DNA of 39,252 nucleotides, taken from an uncultured Aquimarina sp. (GTDB lineage Bacteria > Bacteroidota > Bacteroidia > Flavobacteriales > Flavobacteriaceae). The stretch lies in contig CANMDH010000047.1 of NCBI GenBank assembly GCA_947496555.1, forward strand, positions 1-39,252, read 5' to 3'. Each line of letters begins with the position of its first letter. Position 1 is the first letter of the stretch. Below the pieces are notes generated by a model. The model ran no database searches. It saw only the letters and a list, made by a program, of their open reading frames with translations, and was not told the DNA's origin. This document shows, piece by piece, positions 31,712 through 39,252 of this stretch. A program made the translations under genes and the position numbers.

Positions 31712-32626
31712 GTGGAATATCAGCAAATACTAAATACCATAAAATTAGAATTGCCCTCGTTATCACATACAGGGCAAGTGGCCTCCTATATTCCTGAGCT
31801 TGCAAAAGTATCTTCAAATAAATTGGGAATGCATTTATATTGTATCAACTCTGGTCATTATAGTTTTGGAGATCATGAGGAGCGATTTTCTATTCAAAGT
31901 ATCTCCAAAGTATTTAGTTTGACGATGGCAATGTCTATTTTCGACGATGAACTTTTTCAACGGGTGGATGTAGAGCCATCGGGTAATCCATTCAATTCGT
32001 TAATACAATTAGAATATGAGAATGGTATCCCAAGAAATCCTTTTATTAATGCTGGTGCCCTGGTTATTTCAGACACCCTGATTTCAGAATTAAAAAACCC
32101 TAAACAAGATTTTCTTGATTTTATACGTGATATCACCGAAAATAATAATATAGCGATTAACCCAAAGGTTTTCAGATCAGAAAAAGAATGTAGTTTTCGC
32201 AACGCGGCTTTACTGAACCTTATGAAATCATTTGGCAATATTAAAAATGATATTGAAGAAGTGTTGGATTTTTATATTTTTCAATGCGCTGTTGAAATGT
32301 CGTGTAAAGAGTTGGCCATTGCATTTATGATATACGCCAATGGTGGTAAAAAATTATCGAACAGCACTCAAGTATTATCGCTACAAAAAACCAAACGTAT
32401 CAATGCCATTATGCAGACCTGTGGTTTTTATGATGAGGCTGGTGAATTTAGCTTTAGAGTTGGCTTACCAGGCAAAAGTGGTGTTGGTGGTGGTATCGCT
32501 GCAGTGCATCCAGGTCAATATGCGGTTACGGTCTGGAGCCCACCTCTTAACCCTAAGGGAAATTCAGCATTGGGGATGTATGCTTTAGAAAGATTAACTA
32601 CTTTGACTGGATATTCTATATTTTGA
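31712..32626 (+). CDS. glsA: Glutaminase
   Basis: 304 residues, the full glutaminase A (beta-lactamase-like fold) length. The catalytic Ser-x-x-Lys is S63-K66 in FSIQSISKVF, preceded by the substrate loop INSGHYSFGD. Further motifs are GNPFNSLIQLEYENGIPRNPFINAGA (about 91-116) and GLPGKSGVGGGIAAVHPG (about 252-269). It hydrolyses glutamine to glutamate and ammonia. The start is GTG at 31712; the next ATG would remove 39 residues of the conserved N-terminal region. It lies 10 nt after pepE, so the two form an operon. Confidence 0.94.
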   Translation: MEYQQILNTIKLELPSLSHTGQVASYIPELAKVSSNKLGMHLYCINSGHYSFGDHEERFSIQSISKVFSLTMAMSIFDDELFQRVDVEPSGNPFNSLIQLEYENGIPRNPFINAGALVISDTLISELKNPKQDFLDFIRDITENNNIAINPKVFRSEKECSFRNAALLNLMKSFGNIKNDIEEVLDFYIFQCAVEMSCKELAIAFMIYANGGKKLSNSTQVLSLQKTKRINAIMQTCGFYDEAGEFSFRVGLPGKSGVGGGIAAVHPGQYAVTVWSPPLNPKGNSALGMYALERLTTLTGYSIF

Positions 32627-32707
32627 AGATATTGAAGTTTTATATTATTGAAGTTCGTAATTTAGCTTTGCCTGTATAAAATCCATCATTTACTTAGCAA
32701 TAGACAC

Positions 32708-33655
32708 TTAAACCTCTCTTTTCTTGATAATATAAAGAGGTCTCTTTCTAACTTCTTTAATTAATTTTTCAAAGTAAAGAGATAGTATAGAAAGTGCAAT
32801 AAATAAAGTGGAAAATGAAGCGGATAAAAAGATGATTAAGGTTGTATATCCTGTTGGTACTTCACTTGCATATTGATACATATATAAAGTATATCCCCCT
32901 AGTATGAGAGTCAAAAGAATAAACAATACGGATAGTCCAATACTTACTCTCAAAGGTTTATTAGAAAATGAAAAAATCGCATTAAAAGATAATTTAAGTA
33001 ATGCCCAATAGGAATAGCTGCTCTCTCCATATTCCCTTGCTGGGGCATTAAAGGGTAATACAGCTTTTGAAAAACCTACGGATTGTATAAATCCACGTAT
33101 AAATCTACTTTGATCTCTAAAATTTGATTTTAGTATTTCCGAAATTTGTTTCGAAATCAAGAAAAAATCAGTTGAATTCTCTTCAAACTTAATTGAAGAA
33201 AGTAAATTAATAATTCTATAAAAAAGTTTTGAAAATCCTTTTTTTAGAAAACTACTATCTTCTCTTTGAAAGCGTTGCATCAAAACAATATCGTTTCCGC
33301 TTAAAAAAACGTTAATCATTTCAGGTATTTCTTCTGGTGGGTGTTGCCCATCCGAATCAATACAGATAATCGCATCACCAGAGGCATTATCAATACCAGC
33401 AATCATAGCTGACTCATGCCCGAAATTCTTTGAAAATTCAATACTAATATGACGAATATTATCAATAGATGTTTCTTCAATAATTTTATTTATTAAAGAC
33501 TGGCTTTCATCTTTACTACCATCATTTACCCATAACAATTCAAAAGTAAAATGTTTTTCATTCTTTAACACCTGACTTAAAGATTCCCAAAAAGAAATTA
33601 ACCCAACTGCTTCATTGTATATAGAAATTACTACAGAGAAATTCTTCGGTGCCAT
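32708..33655 (-). CDS. Glycosyltransferase family 2, GtrB/DPM1-like, with two C-terminal membrane helices
   Basis: 315 residues. The GT-A domain starts FSVVISIYNEAVGL and contains the metal-binding CIDSDGQHPPEE (D-x-D, about 95-106). After about residue 215 two strong transmembrane helices (about 235-256 and 270-293) follow, the layout of enzymes that transfer a sugar from a nucleotide to polyprenyl phosphate on the inner membrane (GtrB/ArnC group). Such a lipid-linked donor is what the two GT-C-like membrane proteins further along the locus would use. The start lies 1 nt after the methyltransferase stop, indicating coupling. Confidence 0.9.
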   Translation of the reverse strand: MAPKNFSVVISIYNEAVGLISFWESLSQVLKNEKHFTFELLWVNDGSKDESQSLINKIIEETSIDNIRHISIEFSKNFGHESAMIAGIDNASGDAIICIDSDGQHPPEEIPEMINVFLSGNDIVLMQRFQREDSSFLKKGFSKLFYRIINLLSSIKFEENSTDFFLISKQISEILKSNFRDQSRFIRGFIQSVGFSKAVLPFNAPAREYGESSYSYWALLKLSFNAIFSFSNKPLRVSIGLSVLFILLTLILGGYTLYMYQYASEVPTGYTTLIIFLSASFSTLFIALSILSLYFEKLIKEVRKRPLYIIKKREV

Positions 33656-33656
33656 T

Positions 33657-34391
33657 TTAATAAGGTTCTTTTAAAGATTTTTTATTCTTTTCTTTTACCA
33701 TATCTGCTATATACACTAAGTCTCCATGTATTTTTTCACATGTATAAAATTCCATCTTCATTTCCTGTTCCAGCATCCATTTGTATGGAAAAAAACGAAT
33801 ATGTTCATCCAAAGTATAGTAATAAGCTCTTTGACACGGGACTACAACGCATAGTTTGTGTTTGGCAACTCTTTTAAGTTCTTCAACCGCTTTTTCAAAA
33901 TCGACTACATGTTCCAAAGTATGTGAACATGTAATGATATCAAAGGAGTTATCTTCAAAAGGTAACTTCTCTACACTTCCTTTAAAATAATCACTATAAT
34001 CAAAACTTTTATTTGGAATAATATCACAACCTGTAGTGACGAATCCTTTTTTATTGGCTAATTCAAGAAAAAAACCGCTACCACAACCCACATCAAGCAA
34101 TGTATTATTATCACTTGATATTTTACTAAAAATATAATCTATGCTCTGTTTTGAAAGATCGGTTTGTCTACTATTTGAAAAACGAGTATCCCGGTTTGCA
34201 TAGAATTCGGATAACTCTTCATCTGTCCATTTAAAAACCTTCTTCTTTAAATTCATTACCGCCTTGATGTTTTTACCCTTGTAAGCATAATAAAAAAATG
34301 GATACATAAACAGTTTTGAATCTCTTATAGCCGGTGGTAGCCATTCGTCCATAAAGTATCTAATTGTATTGGTGAAGCTTCGGTTATTCAT
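33657..34391 (-). CDS. Class I SAM-dependent methyltransferase
   Basis: 244 residues. Motif I LLDVGCGSGFFLELANKKGF (about 94-113 from this start), the acidic GCDIIP and the post-motif NSFDIITCSHTLEHVVDFEKAVEELKRVAK place it with Methyltransf_11 proteins of sugar and lipid loci. An upstream TTG at 34415 is in frame, but the ATG at 34391 gives a simple start MNNRSFTNTI. The acceptor is unknown. The stop is one base before the GT2 gene. Together they look like part of a surface-glycan or protein glycosylation unit. Confidence 0.85.
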   Translation of the reverse strand: MNNRSFTNTIRYFMDEWLPPAIRDSKLFMYPFFYYAYKGKNIKAVMNLKKKVFKWTDEELSEFYANRDTRFSNSRQTDLSKQSIDYIFSKISSDNNTLLDVGCGSGFFLELANKKGFVTTGCDIIPNKSFDYSDYFKGSVEKLPFEDNSFDIITCSHTLEHVVDFEKAVEELKRVAKHKLCVVVPCQRAYYYTLDEHIRFFPYKWMLEQEMKMEFYTCEKIHGDLVYIADMVKEKNKKSLKEPY

Positions 34392-34675
34392 AAATTTCAA
34401 ATATTCGTTTTTCAAAGAAATGATTTACATAATACAAAACATTTTTAAAATTTCAGAAATAATTTAAATAAACCTTTTTTATTATTATAAATTTAGATCT
34501 TCTCACTATATGAAGGAGAAAAAAGTAATAGAGAAATATTTGAAAAAAGTAGTTTTTATTAGGTTTGAACCAGAGATTAGGTTTAAACATAACCTAAACT
34601 ATTTAAATGCAATATTATAACACCATATTTACGACCTTTTTAATAATCCAATCCTATAATAAATTGTAGAAATAA

Positions 34676-36589
34676 TCAATTATTAATCTTTTTTACTTCT
34701 CTTATTATCAAGTCTAAATAATTATTATCAATTTTATAACCTAACTTTTGTGCGCTTTGTAAATCTTTTAAAGCATTACCTAAATTACCAGTTTGATAAT
34801 AACTCACAGAACGAATAAAAAAATAATAACCATTATTCTTTTCACTTTTCATAAGATTAGTTATAAATGGTATTGCCTCTTTATATTTATGTAAGTAAAA
34901 ATAACTTCGACCTATATATGATATAGCTAATCTATTTTTTGAATCATACTTCAAAACTTTTATTGCTTCTGATACCGCTTCAGAATAGTTTTTCTTCTTA
35001 AATAATACTTTTATTAGTTCCTCTCGATAATTGACATTAGAAGGCTCAAATTCAATAATTTTCTTCAAATCCATTAACAACAACTCATCCCTATTAATTT
35101 CTTTAGCTACAGCAGCTCTATTTACATAAGCATCTTTATACGGCGGGTAAAAAGAAATTGCTTTCGTAAAATGATATATAGCATTTCCATATTTCTTTTT
35201 TTTAGCATAAATATATCCAAGATTATTATGAGCTAAAAAATAGCTAGAATCAATTTCTATTGCTTTTTTATAATAATGCTCGGCCTTTTCAAAATCATTG
35301 GCTGTTCTGTAATAGAAACCTAAACTATTATTGGCATATTGATTTTGAGGATTAGCTTTTACTGCATTAGTCCAAAGGTTTTTACTATTTTTAAAAACAG
35401 AAACTCTTTTAAAAGATATTATTGCACAAAACATACTAAAGCATAATAATATAACCATAAACGAATTCTGGGATAAAATTGTGTTTTTTAACTTAACTAA
35501 AATCGAATACAATAGTATCGAAAACCCAATGATACCTATATATACATATCGATCAGCCATAAAAGTTTCTCTTATGCTAAAAAAGGATAAAGCTAAACTC
35601 AAGCTAAGAAATCCAAGCAACCACAGAAATCCAAACCTAAAAATTTTATTTTTAATCGAAAAAAAGATTCCTAAACTTAAAATAACTAATATGAACACTG
35701 TAGTTAAAAAAAAATGATTTGATACTGTAAGCGGGTAAGGATAAGAAAACGATAAATTTAATGGTAGTATAAAATTATAGTTATACCCTATTATAGCTTT
35801 TGACAAAACATCTATTCTTTCTATAATTGATATACTCCTGCCTGTTAAACTTGGACCTCCCACGTGTATTATTTTAATAGTTAACAAGCCAAATATTAGG
35901 GCAAGCAGTCCCCAAAAAACGGTTTCGATAACGATTCTTTTATTAAATTTAAAATCGAACCTATTCATATTTATTAAAAATATTCCTACTGGGAATAAAA
36001 TTGCTTGCTCTTTAAATAAGCATGCCGCTATATAACATACTATAACAGGCAATAACCTATATTTTTTAAAATTATTATCTAGATATTTAACGTAAAAAAA
36101 ATACCCTAGGAACATAAAAAAAACCGAATTTCTAAACATCACTGATAGCCAACCAATTGTTTCTACTTGCATCGGGTGAATCGCAAAAAATAAGACTACG
36201 ACACTAACCAATAGTTTATCTTTAAATATACTTTTTAAAATATTGAATAATAAAAAAACATTGAGTAGATGAACGATTAGTGCAACTATTTTAAATGCTG
36301 TCGCATTATTACCAAATATAAAATACAACAAAGAATTATAAACCTCACCTAAAGGAGAATATTGACCCGATAGAGGAGATAAAAACATGTTAATAATTGA
36401 ATCCCATGATAAGTTAATTACATCTTTATTTTCATATATGTACCAATTATCATCATATGTTAAAAACTCTGAATCAGAAAAAACCGGACTAAAAACAATT
36501 AATGTTATTACAAGAATTGCACTTAATACTTTGTACGAATCTAGTTGATCAAAAATTCTTCTATAATCTTTTTCTAAAAAATTTACCAA
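34676..36589 (-). CDS. TMTC-like membrane protein with C-terminal TPR repeats, paralogue A
   Basis: 637 residues. Residues about 20-385 hold ten or so transmembrane helices with a GT-C-like first loop FLTYDDNWYIYENK (double Asp, about 42-55), GGQYSP-like SGQYSPLGEVYN and FAIHPMQVETIGWLS. Residues about 395-630 contain about seven TPRs (for example NNSLGFYYRTANDFEKAEHYYKKAIEIDSS). This architecture matches TMTC proteins, which in animals add O-mannose to proteins; GT-C activity here is inferred. The start codon is TTG: the paralogue has the same distance to the DD motif (41 against 40 residues), and no ATG fits. It is tandem with its paralogue at 36787. Confidence 0.88.
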   Translation of the reverse strand: MVNFLEKDYRRIFDQLDSYKVLSAILVITLIVFSPVFSDSEFLTYDDNWYIYENKDVINLSWDSIINMFLSPLSGQYSPLGEVYNSLLYFIFGNNATAFKIVALIVHLLNVFLLFNILKSIFKDKLLVSVVVLFFAIHPMQVETIGWLSVMFRNSVFFMFLGYFFYVKYLDNNFKKYRLLPVIVCYIAACLFKEQAILFPVGIFLINMNRFDFKFNKRIVIETVFWGLLALIFGLLTIKIIHVGGPSLTGRSISIIERIDVLSKAIIGYNYNFILPLNLSFSYPYPLTVSNHFFLTTVFILVILSLGIFFSIKNKIFRFGFLWLLGFLSLSLALSFFSIRETFMADRYVYIGIIGFSILLYSILVKLKNTILSQNSFMVILLCFSMFCAIISFKRVSVFKNSKNLWTNAVKANPQNQYANNSLGFYYRTANDFEKAEHYYKKAIEIDSSYFLAHNNLGYIYAKKKKYGNAIYHFTKAISFYPPYKDAYVNRAAVAKEINRDELLLMDLKKIIEFEPSNVNYREELIKVLFKKKNYSEAVSEAIKVLKYDSKNRLAISYIGRSYFYLHKYKEAIPFITNLMKSEKNNGYYFFIRSVSYYQTGNLGNALKDLQSAQKLGYKIDNNYLDLIIREVKKINN

Positions 36590-36786
36590 AATAGTTATTG
36601 TTCTTAAATAGTTATTGAAACTCTAATTTATCTTATTTAATAATCAACTGATGCGCCACTAAATATAATTGTAGCAAGAAATACTGAAGATTAAAAAAAC
36701 CTTATATGAATTGATTTTTTCAAAAAAATTCTTCTTAATTAACAAACACACATGTAGTTTTAAATAAACAAAAAAATAATGCTGAC

Positions 36787-38694
36787 CTATTGCATGTTTT
36801 TTACTTTTCCTGCCAATACACTTATATAAATATCATTTACTTTATGACCCATTTTTTTTGCTAGTAAAGCATCTTTCAAGGCTTCTTTATGCTTATTCAT
36901 TCTAAACCTACAAAGTGAACGTACAAAATAATATTTAGCTTTTTTTGGATCAAGAGCAATGGCCCTATTCATAAATAAATTCGCTTTTTTATCATCTTTC
37001 AATAGGAAACTACTATGCCCAATCAAATAATTTGGCATTGGGTCATCTGGAACAAGGCTAAGTAATTTAGAAGCATCTGCTATAGCCTTTTTATATTTCT
37101 TCAACTTGAAATAAGCCCTAGCCCTCTCTTTTAAAAATTGAATGTTATTAGGAGAATTTGATAAAAGCTTATTGAGATCTAAAACAAGAGAATCTGGTTT
37201 GTTTAACCTTAAATATAATTTTACCCTATTCTCGTAACCAGTAAAATAATTTGGTTGAATATCTATCGATCTCGATACATGAAATAGTGCACTTTTATAG
37301 TCTTCTTGATCAGAGTATACTTTGGCTATATTATTGTGAGATAAATAGTAATTGTCATAGATGGAAATAGACTTTTTATAATGATCTAGTGCTTTTTCAT
37401 TATTACCTTGAGTTCTATAATAAAACCCTAGACTGTTGTGTGCCAAGTAATTATCCGGATTTACCTGTATTGCATTTGACCACAAAGTATATGAGTTTTT
37501 AAAAACTGAAACTCTTTTAAAACATAAAATTGCCAAAAAAAGGATATAAGCCCCCGTTAAGGAATAAATCAAAATTTTATATCGCTCAAACTTTAAAACA
37601 AGCCATTTTAGCAGATAATATAGAGAGAAAGCCATGCCTATAATTGCCAAGTACACATATCTATCCGCCATATAAACTTCTCTGATTGAGAAAAATGGAA
37701 AACTAAGTGCAATTGATAAAAAGCCTATACTCCATATGTTACCAAATAAGATTTTTTTATTTCTAATACTAAAAAAAACACCAATAACCAATAGAATTAT
37801 AAATATTCCTAAAACAAACCCCCATCCATTTAAATCGACCGCTATAGCCGTAGGGTAAGAAAAAGATAAGCCAAAGGGAAACAAAAAACTAGAACTATAG
37901 TTAACTACGGCTTTTATAAATAAATAAAATTTTTCATAGAAAGTGTAATCCTTTTGAATAAAAGAAACATTAGCTGTAACTCCTCTCAACGTAAATAAAG
38001 CATAAGTTATAGATATAATTCCTAAAACAACATTTTCAAAAATGACCCTCCTCTGAAATAGATATTCTTTCCTAATCAAATTAATAAAAATAAGGGAAAT
38101 CGGAAATAAAACCGCCTGCTCCTTTGTCAACAGAGCAAGTATAAAACAGGATACAACAACAACAAAATACTTTATTTTTTTACTGTTCAGATACTTAATA
38201 TACATAACCATACCAAATAACATAAACAGTGTTGCTATTTTATAAATACCAGAAACCCATACTACAAGCTCTACTTGAACTGGATGAATTGCAAATACCA
38301 ACGCAATAAAAATTGATAAAATTCTATTCTGAGATAGATAATTGAAAAAATTAAAAATTAAAATAGTGTTAATGGTATGGACTAACACTCCAGAAACTTT
38401 AAATAGAGCGGCATTCTTACCAAAAAAAGAATATAAAATTGCCATAAATGATTCGCCTATTGGAGAATACTGACCTCCATGAGGAGTTGTAAATATTTGA
38501 ACCAAAGCATCCCATGAAAAATTTGTTATATTTTTATTTTCATATATATACCAATTATCATCATACGTTAAAAATTCATGTCCAAAAAAAGCAGGACTGA
38601 AAACCAGAAGTAAAATAATTACAAGAAAAAAAGAAATTTTGCTTTCGGGACTATTTTCTAAATAATCCTTGCTCTTAGTTATCCATTGATTCAT
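36787..38694 (-). CDS. TMTC-like membrane protein with C-terminal TPR repeats, paralogue B
   Basis: 635 residues, strongly similar to the neighbouring gene along its whole length: EFLTYDDNWYIYENKNITNFSWD, HGGQYSPIGESF, FAIHPVQVELVVWVS, KEQAVLFPIS, and FSIREVYMADRYVYL. Ten or so membrane helices are followed from about residue 395 by TPRs (HNSLGFYYRTQGNNEKALDHYKKSISIYDN and further). The conserved double Asp near residues 44-45 is the expected GT-C metal/base site. It begins with ATG and has a good promoter 36 bp upstream. Role in glycosylation is inferred from fold and neighbours. Confidence 0.88.
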   Translation of the reverse strand: MNQWITKSKDYLENSPESKISFFLVIILLLVFSPAFFGHEFLTYDDNWYIYENKNITNFSWDALVQIFTTPHGGQYSPIGESFMAILYSFFGKNAALFKVSGVLVHTINTILIFNFFNYLSQNRILSIFIALVFAIHPVQVELVVWVSGIYKIATLFMLFGMVMYIKYLNSKKIKYFVVVVSCFILALLTKEQAVLFPISLIFINLIRKEYLFQRRVIFENVVLGIISITYALFTLRGVTANVSFIQKDYTFYEKFYLFIKAVVNYSSSFLFPFGLSFSYPTAIAVDLNGWGFVLGIFIILLVIGVFFSIRNKKILFGNIWSIGFLSIALSFPFFSIREVYMADRYVYLAIIGMAFSLYYLLKWLVLKFERYKILIYSLTGAYILFLAILCFKRVSVFKNSYTLWSNAIQVNPDNYLAHNSLGFYYRTQGNNEKALDHYKKSISIYDNYYLSHNNIAKVYSDQEDYKSALFHVSRSIDIQPNYFTGYENRVKLYLRLNKPDSLVLDLNKLLSNSPNNIQFLKERARAYFKLKKYKKAIADASKLLSLVPDDPMPNYLIGHSSFLLKDDKKANLFMNRAIALDPKKAKYYFVRSLCRFRMNKHKEALKDALLAKKMGHKVNDIYISVLAGKVKNMQ

Positions 38695-39035
38695 ATAAAA
38701 AAATTAAATGTAGATAAAAAATCTAATCTCAAATGTAAACATTCTAACCGATTTACAATAAATATCATAGATTTTGTCTATGAACAATAAATTATAATAT
38801 TCATAGTTGCAGAAAGCTCTATTAGTTATATAAAAATTAAACCGAGCTTATAATTTAATATTAGAAGTATTCAATTTAGTAAATCAAACCTTGAGAGAAA
38901 TATGATTTATTTGGAGACCGAAAGCTTTATATTTATAATAATTTTAATTTATAAGATTGAGAGACTAGAAAACTAATATCTAGCAGGGTTTAAAACGAGA
39001 AACTTGTTTTACTTCAACATTAATTACCATCAGGT
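38695..39035. other. Intergenic region upstream of the TMTC-like genes
   Basis: About 340 bp without a gene. It holds the promoter of the minus-strand TMTC-like gene near its left end. The remainder is AT-rich with no ORF, tRNA or hairpin that I can support, and leads into the tandem repeats at the right edge. Confidence 0.55.
38730..38758 (-). promoter_or_regulatory. Promoter TTG-N18-TACATTTG
   Basis: On the minus strand TTG (38758-38756), 18 bases, and TACATTTG (38737-38730) form the best-spaced Bacteroidetes promoter in the window. The leader to the ATG at 38694 would be about 30 bases. Confidence 0.65.
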
Positions 39036-39148
39036 CTCGGCACAGGCTTCTCATCCGGCAAGTACATTTGAAATTCTTAGGAATAAAAAATCCCAACAGT
39101 TAAGATGAGGTTTTCGTTGAGCGGGATACCGGGTTCACCTCGACACTG
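39036..39148. repeat. Tandem intergenic repeat, unit 1
   Basis: A 113-bp unit beginning CTCGGCACAGGCTTCTC and continuing through CCGGCAA, an AAAAAATCCCA block and CGTTGAGCGGGATACCGGG. It recurs immediately after with small changes. The minus strand carries a hairpin-like element followed by a T-run. No coding potential. Confidence 0.8.
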
Positions 39149-39252
39149 CTCGGCACAGGCTTCTCTCCCGGCAACTATTTCTTAAACTATTGGATACAAA
39201 AAAATCCCATCGTATAAAATGAGATTTCCGTTGAGCGGGAGACCGGGTTCAC
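39149..39252. repeat. Tandem intergenic repeat, unit 2 (cut by the window end)
   Basis: Second copy of the unit starting CTCGGCACAGGCTTCTC, cut after GAGACCGGGTTCAC. On the minus strand AAATCTCA (39227-39220) and TGGGATTT (39209-39202) pair with one G-U over a 10-base loop and run into seven T, a terminator-like hairpin. The array may continue beyond the window. Confidence 0.8.

Noticed and set aside
39121-39252. tRNA-like GGGTTCAC strings at the right edge
   Set aside because: They resemble a T-loop, but no acceptor, anticodon or D stem can be built around them, and they are part of the tandem repeat.
39036-39252. CRISPR array
   Set aside because: There are only two long units that match throughout with scattered changes, not short exact repeats with unrelated spacers, and no cas gene is present.

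Overview
The window is AT-rich DNA that looks like the chromosome of a marine member of the Bacteroidetes, most likely a flavobacterium. The signs are TAnnTTTG-type -7 promoter elements, almost no Shine-Dalgarno sequences, many Bacteroidetes lipoproteins (DUF6503-like, DUF6702-like, CarboxypepD-reg-like), a TatA of flavobacterial type and a long-form isocitrate dehydrogenase. Genus-level assignment is inference only. I saw no rRNA, tRNA, CRISPR array, insertion sequence or phage gene.

Layout. 1-3000: the tail of a gene that enters from the left, an ArsR regulator plus SRPBCC protein behind two copies of a GCAAG-N6-CTTGC palindrome, then an ICL/PEP-mutase family enzyme tightly coupled to an Ada-type methylguanine methyltransferase. 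3000-6900: a DUF2953-GerW pair, a DUF2059 secreted protein with a small membrane protein, a small unknown protein and isocitrate dehydrogenase, separated by bidirectional hairpin terminators. 7000-13000: a lipoprotein that joins a Cys-rich metal-binding-like segment to an alpha/beta hydrolase, an acetyltransferase, an AraC regulator, a secreted unknown, a DoxX-like protein, a 51-residue small ORF, an AhpD-like protein, a cupredoxin-like protein without copper ligands and a lipoprotein. A 71-bp promoter region is duplicated in front of the small ORF and the AhpD-like gene. 13090-24010: an MFS transporter divergent from an AraC regulator, then a tryptophan/kynurenine degradation cluster in one direction.

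The kynurenine cluster holds kynureninase, kynurenine 3-monooxygenase, a RidA-type 2-aminomuconate deaminase, an IclR regulator, 2-aminomuconate semialdehyde dehydrogenase, a non-canonical SDR, 3-hydroxyanthranilate 3,4-dioxygenase, ACMS decarboxylase and an O-methyltransferase. Together these would take kynurenine through 3-hydroxykynurenine, 3-hydroxyanthranilate, ACMS, 2-aminomuconate semialdehyde and 2-aminomuconate to 2-oxo-3-hexenedioate. Tryptophan dioxygenase, formamidase and the lower meta-pathway enzymes are not in the window. The SDR carries Ser-x-x-x-Arg where classical SDRs carry Tyr-x-x-x-Lys, and is the best candidate for an undescribed step.

24060-32630: a subtilisin-like lipoprotein, TatA, an M1 metallopeptidase with a DUF6702-like partner, two paralogous CarboxypepD-reg-like proteins, peptidase E and glutaminase. 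32700-38700: all on the minus strand, a GT2 glycosyltransferase, a SAM methyltransferase and two tandem paralogous TMTC-like membrane proteins (GT-C-like core plus C-terminal TPRs), which look like a surface glycosylation locus. The right edge carries a tandem repeat of about 113 bp that runs off the window.
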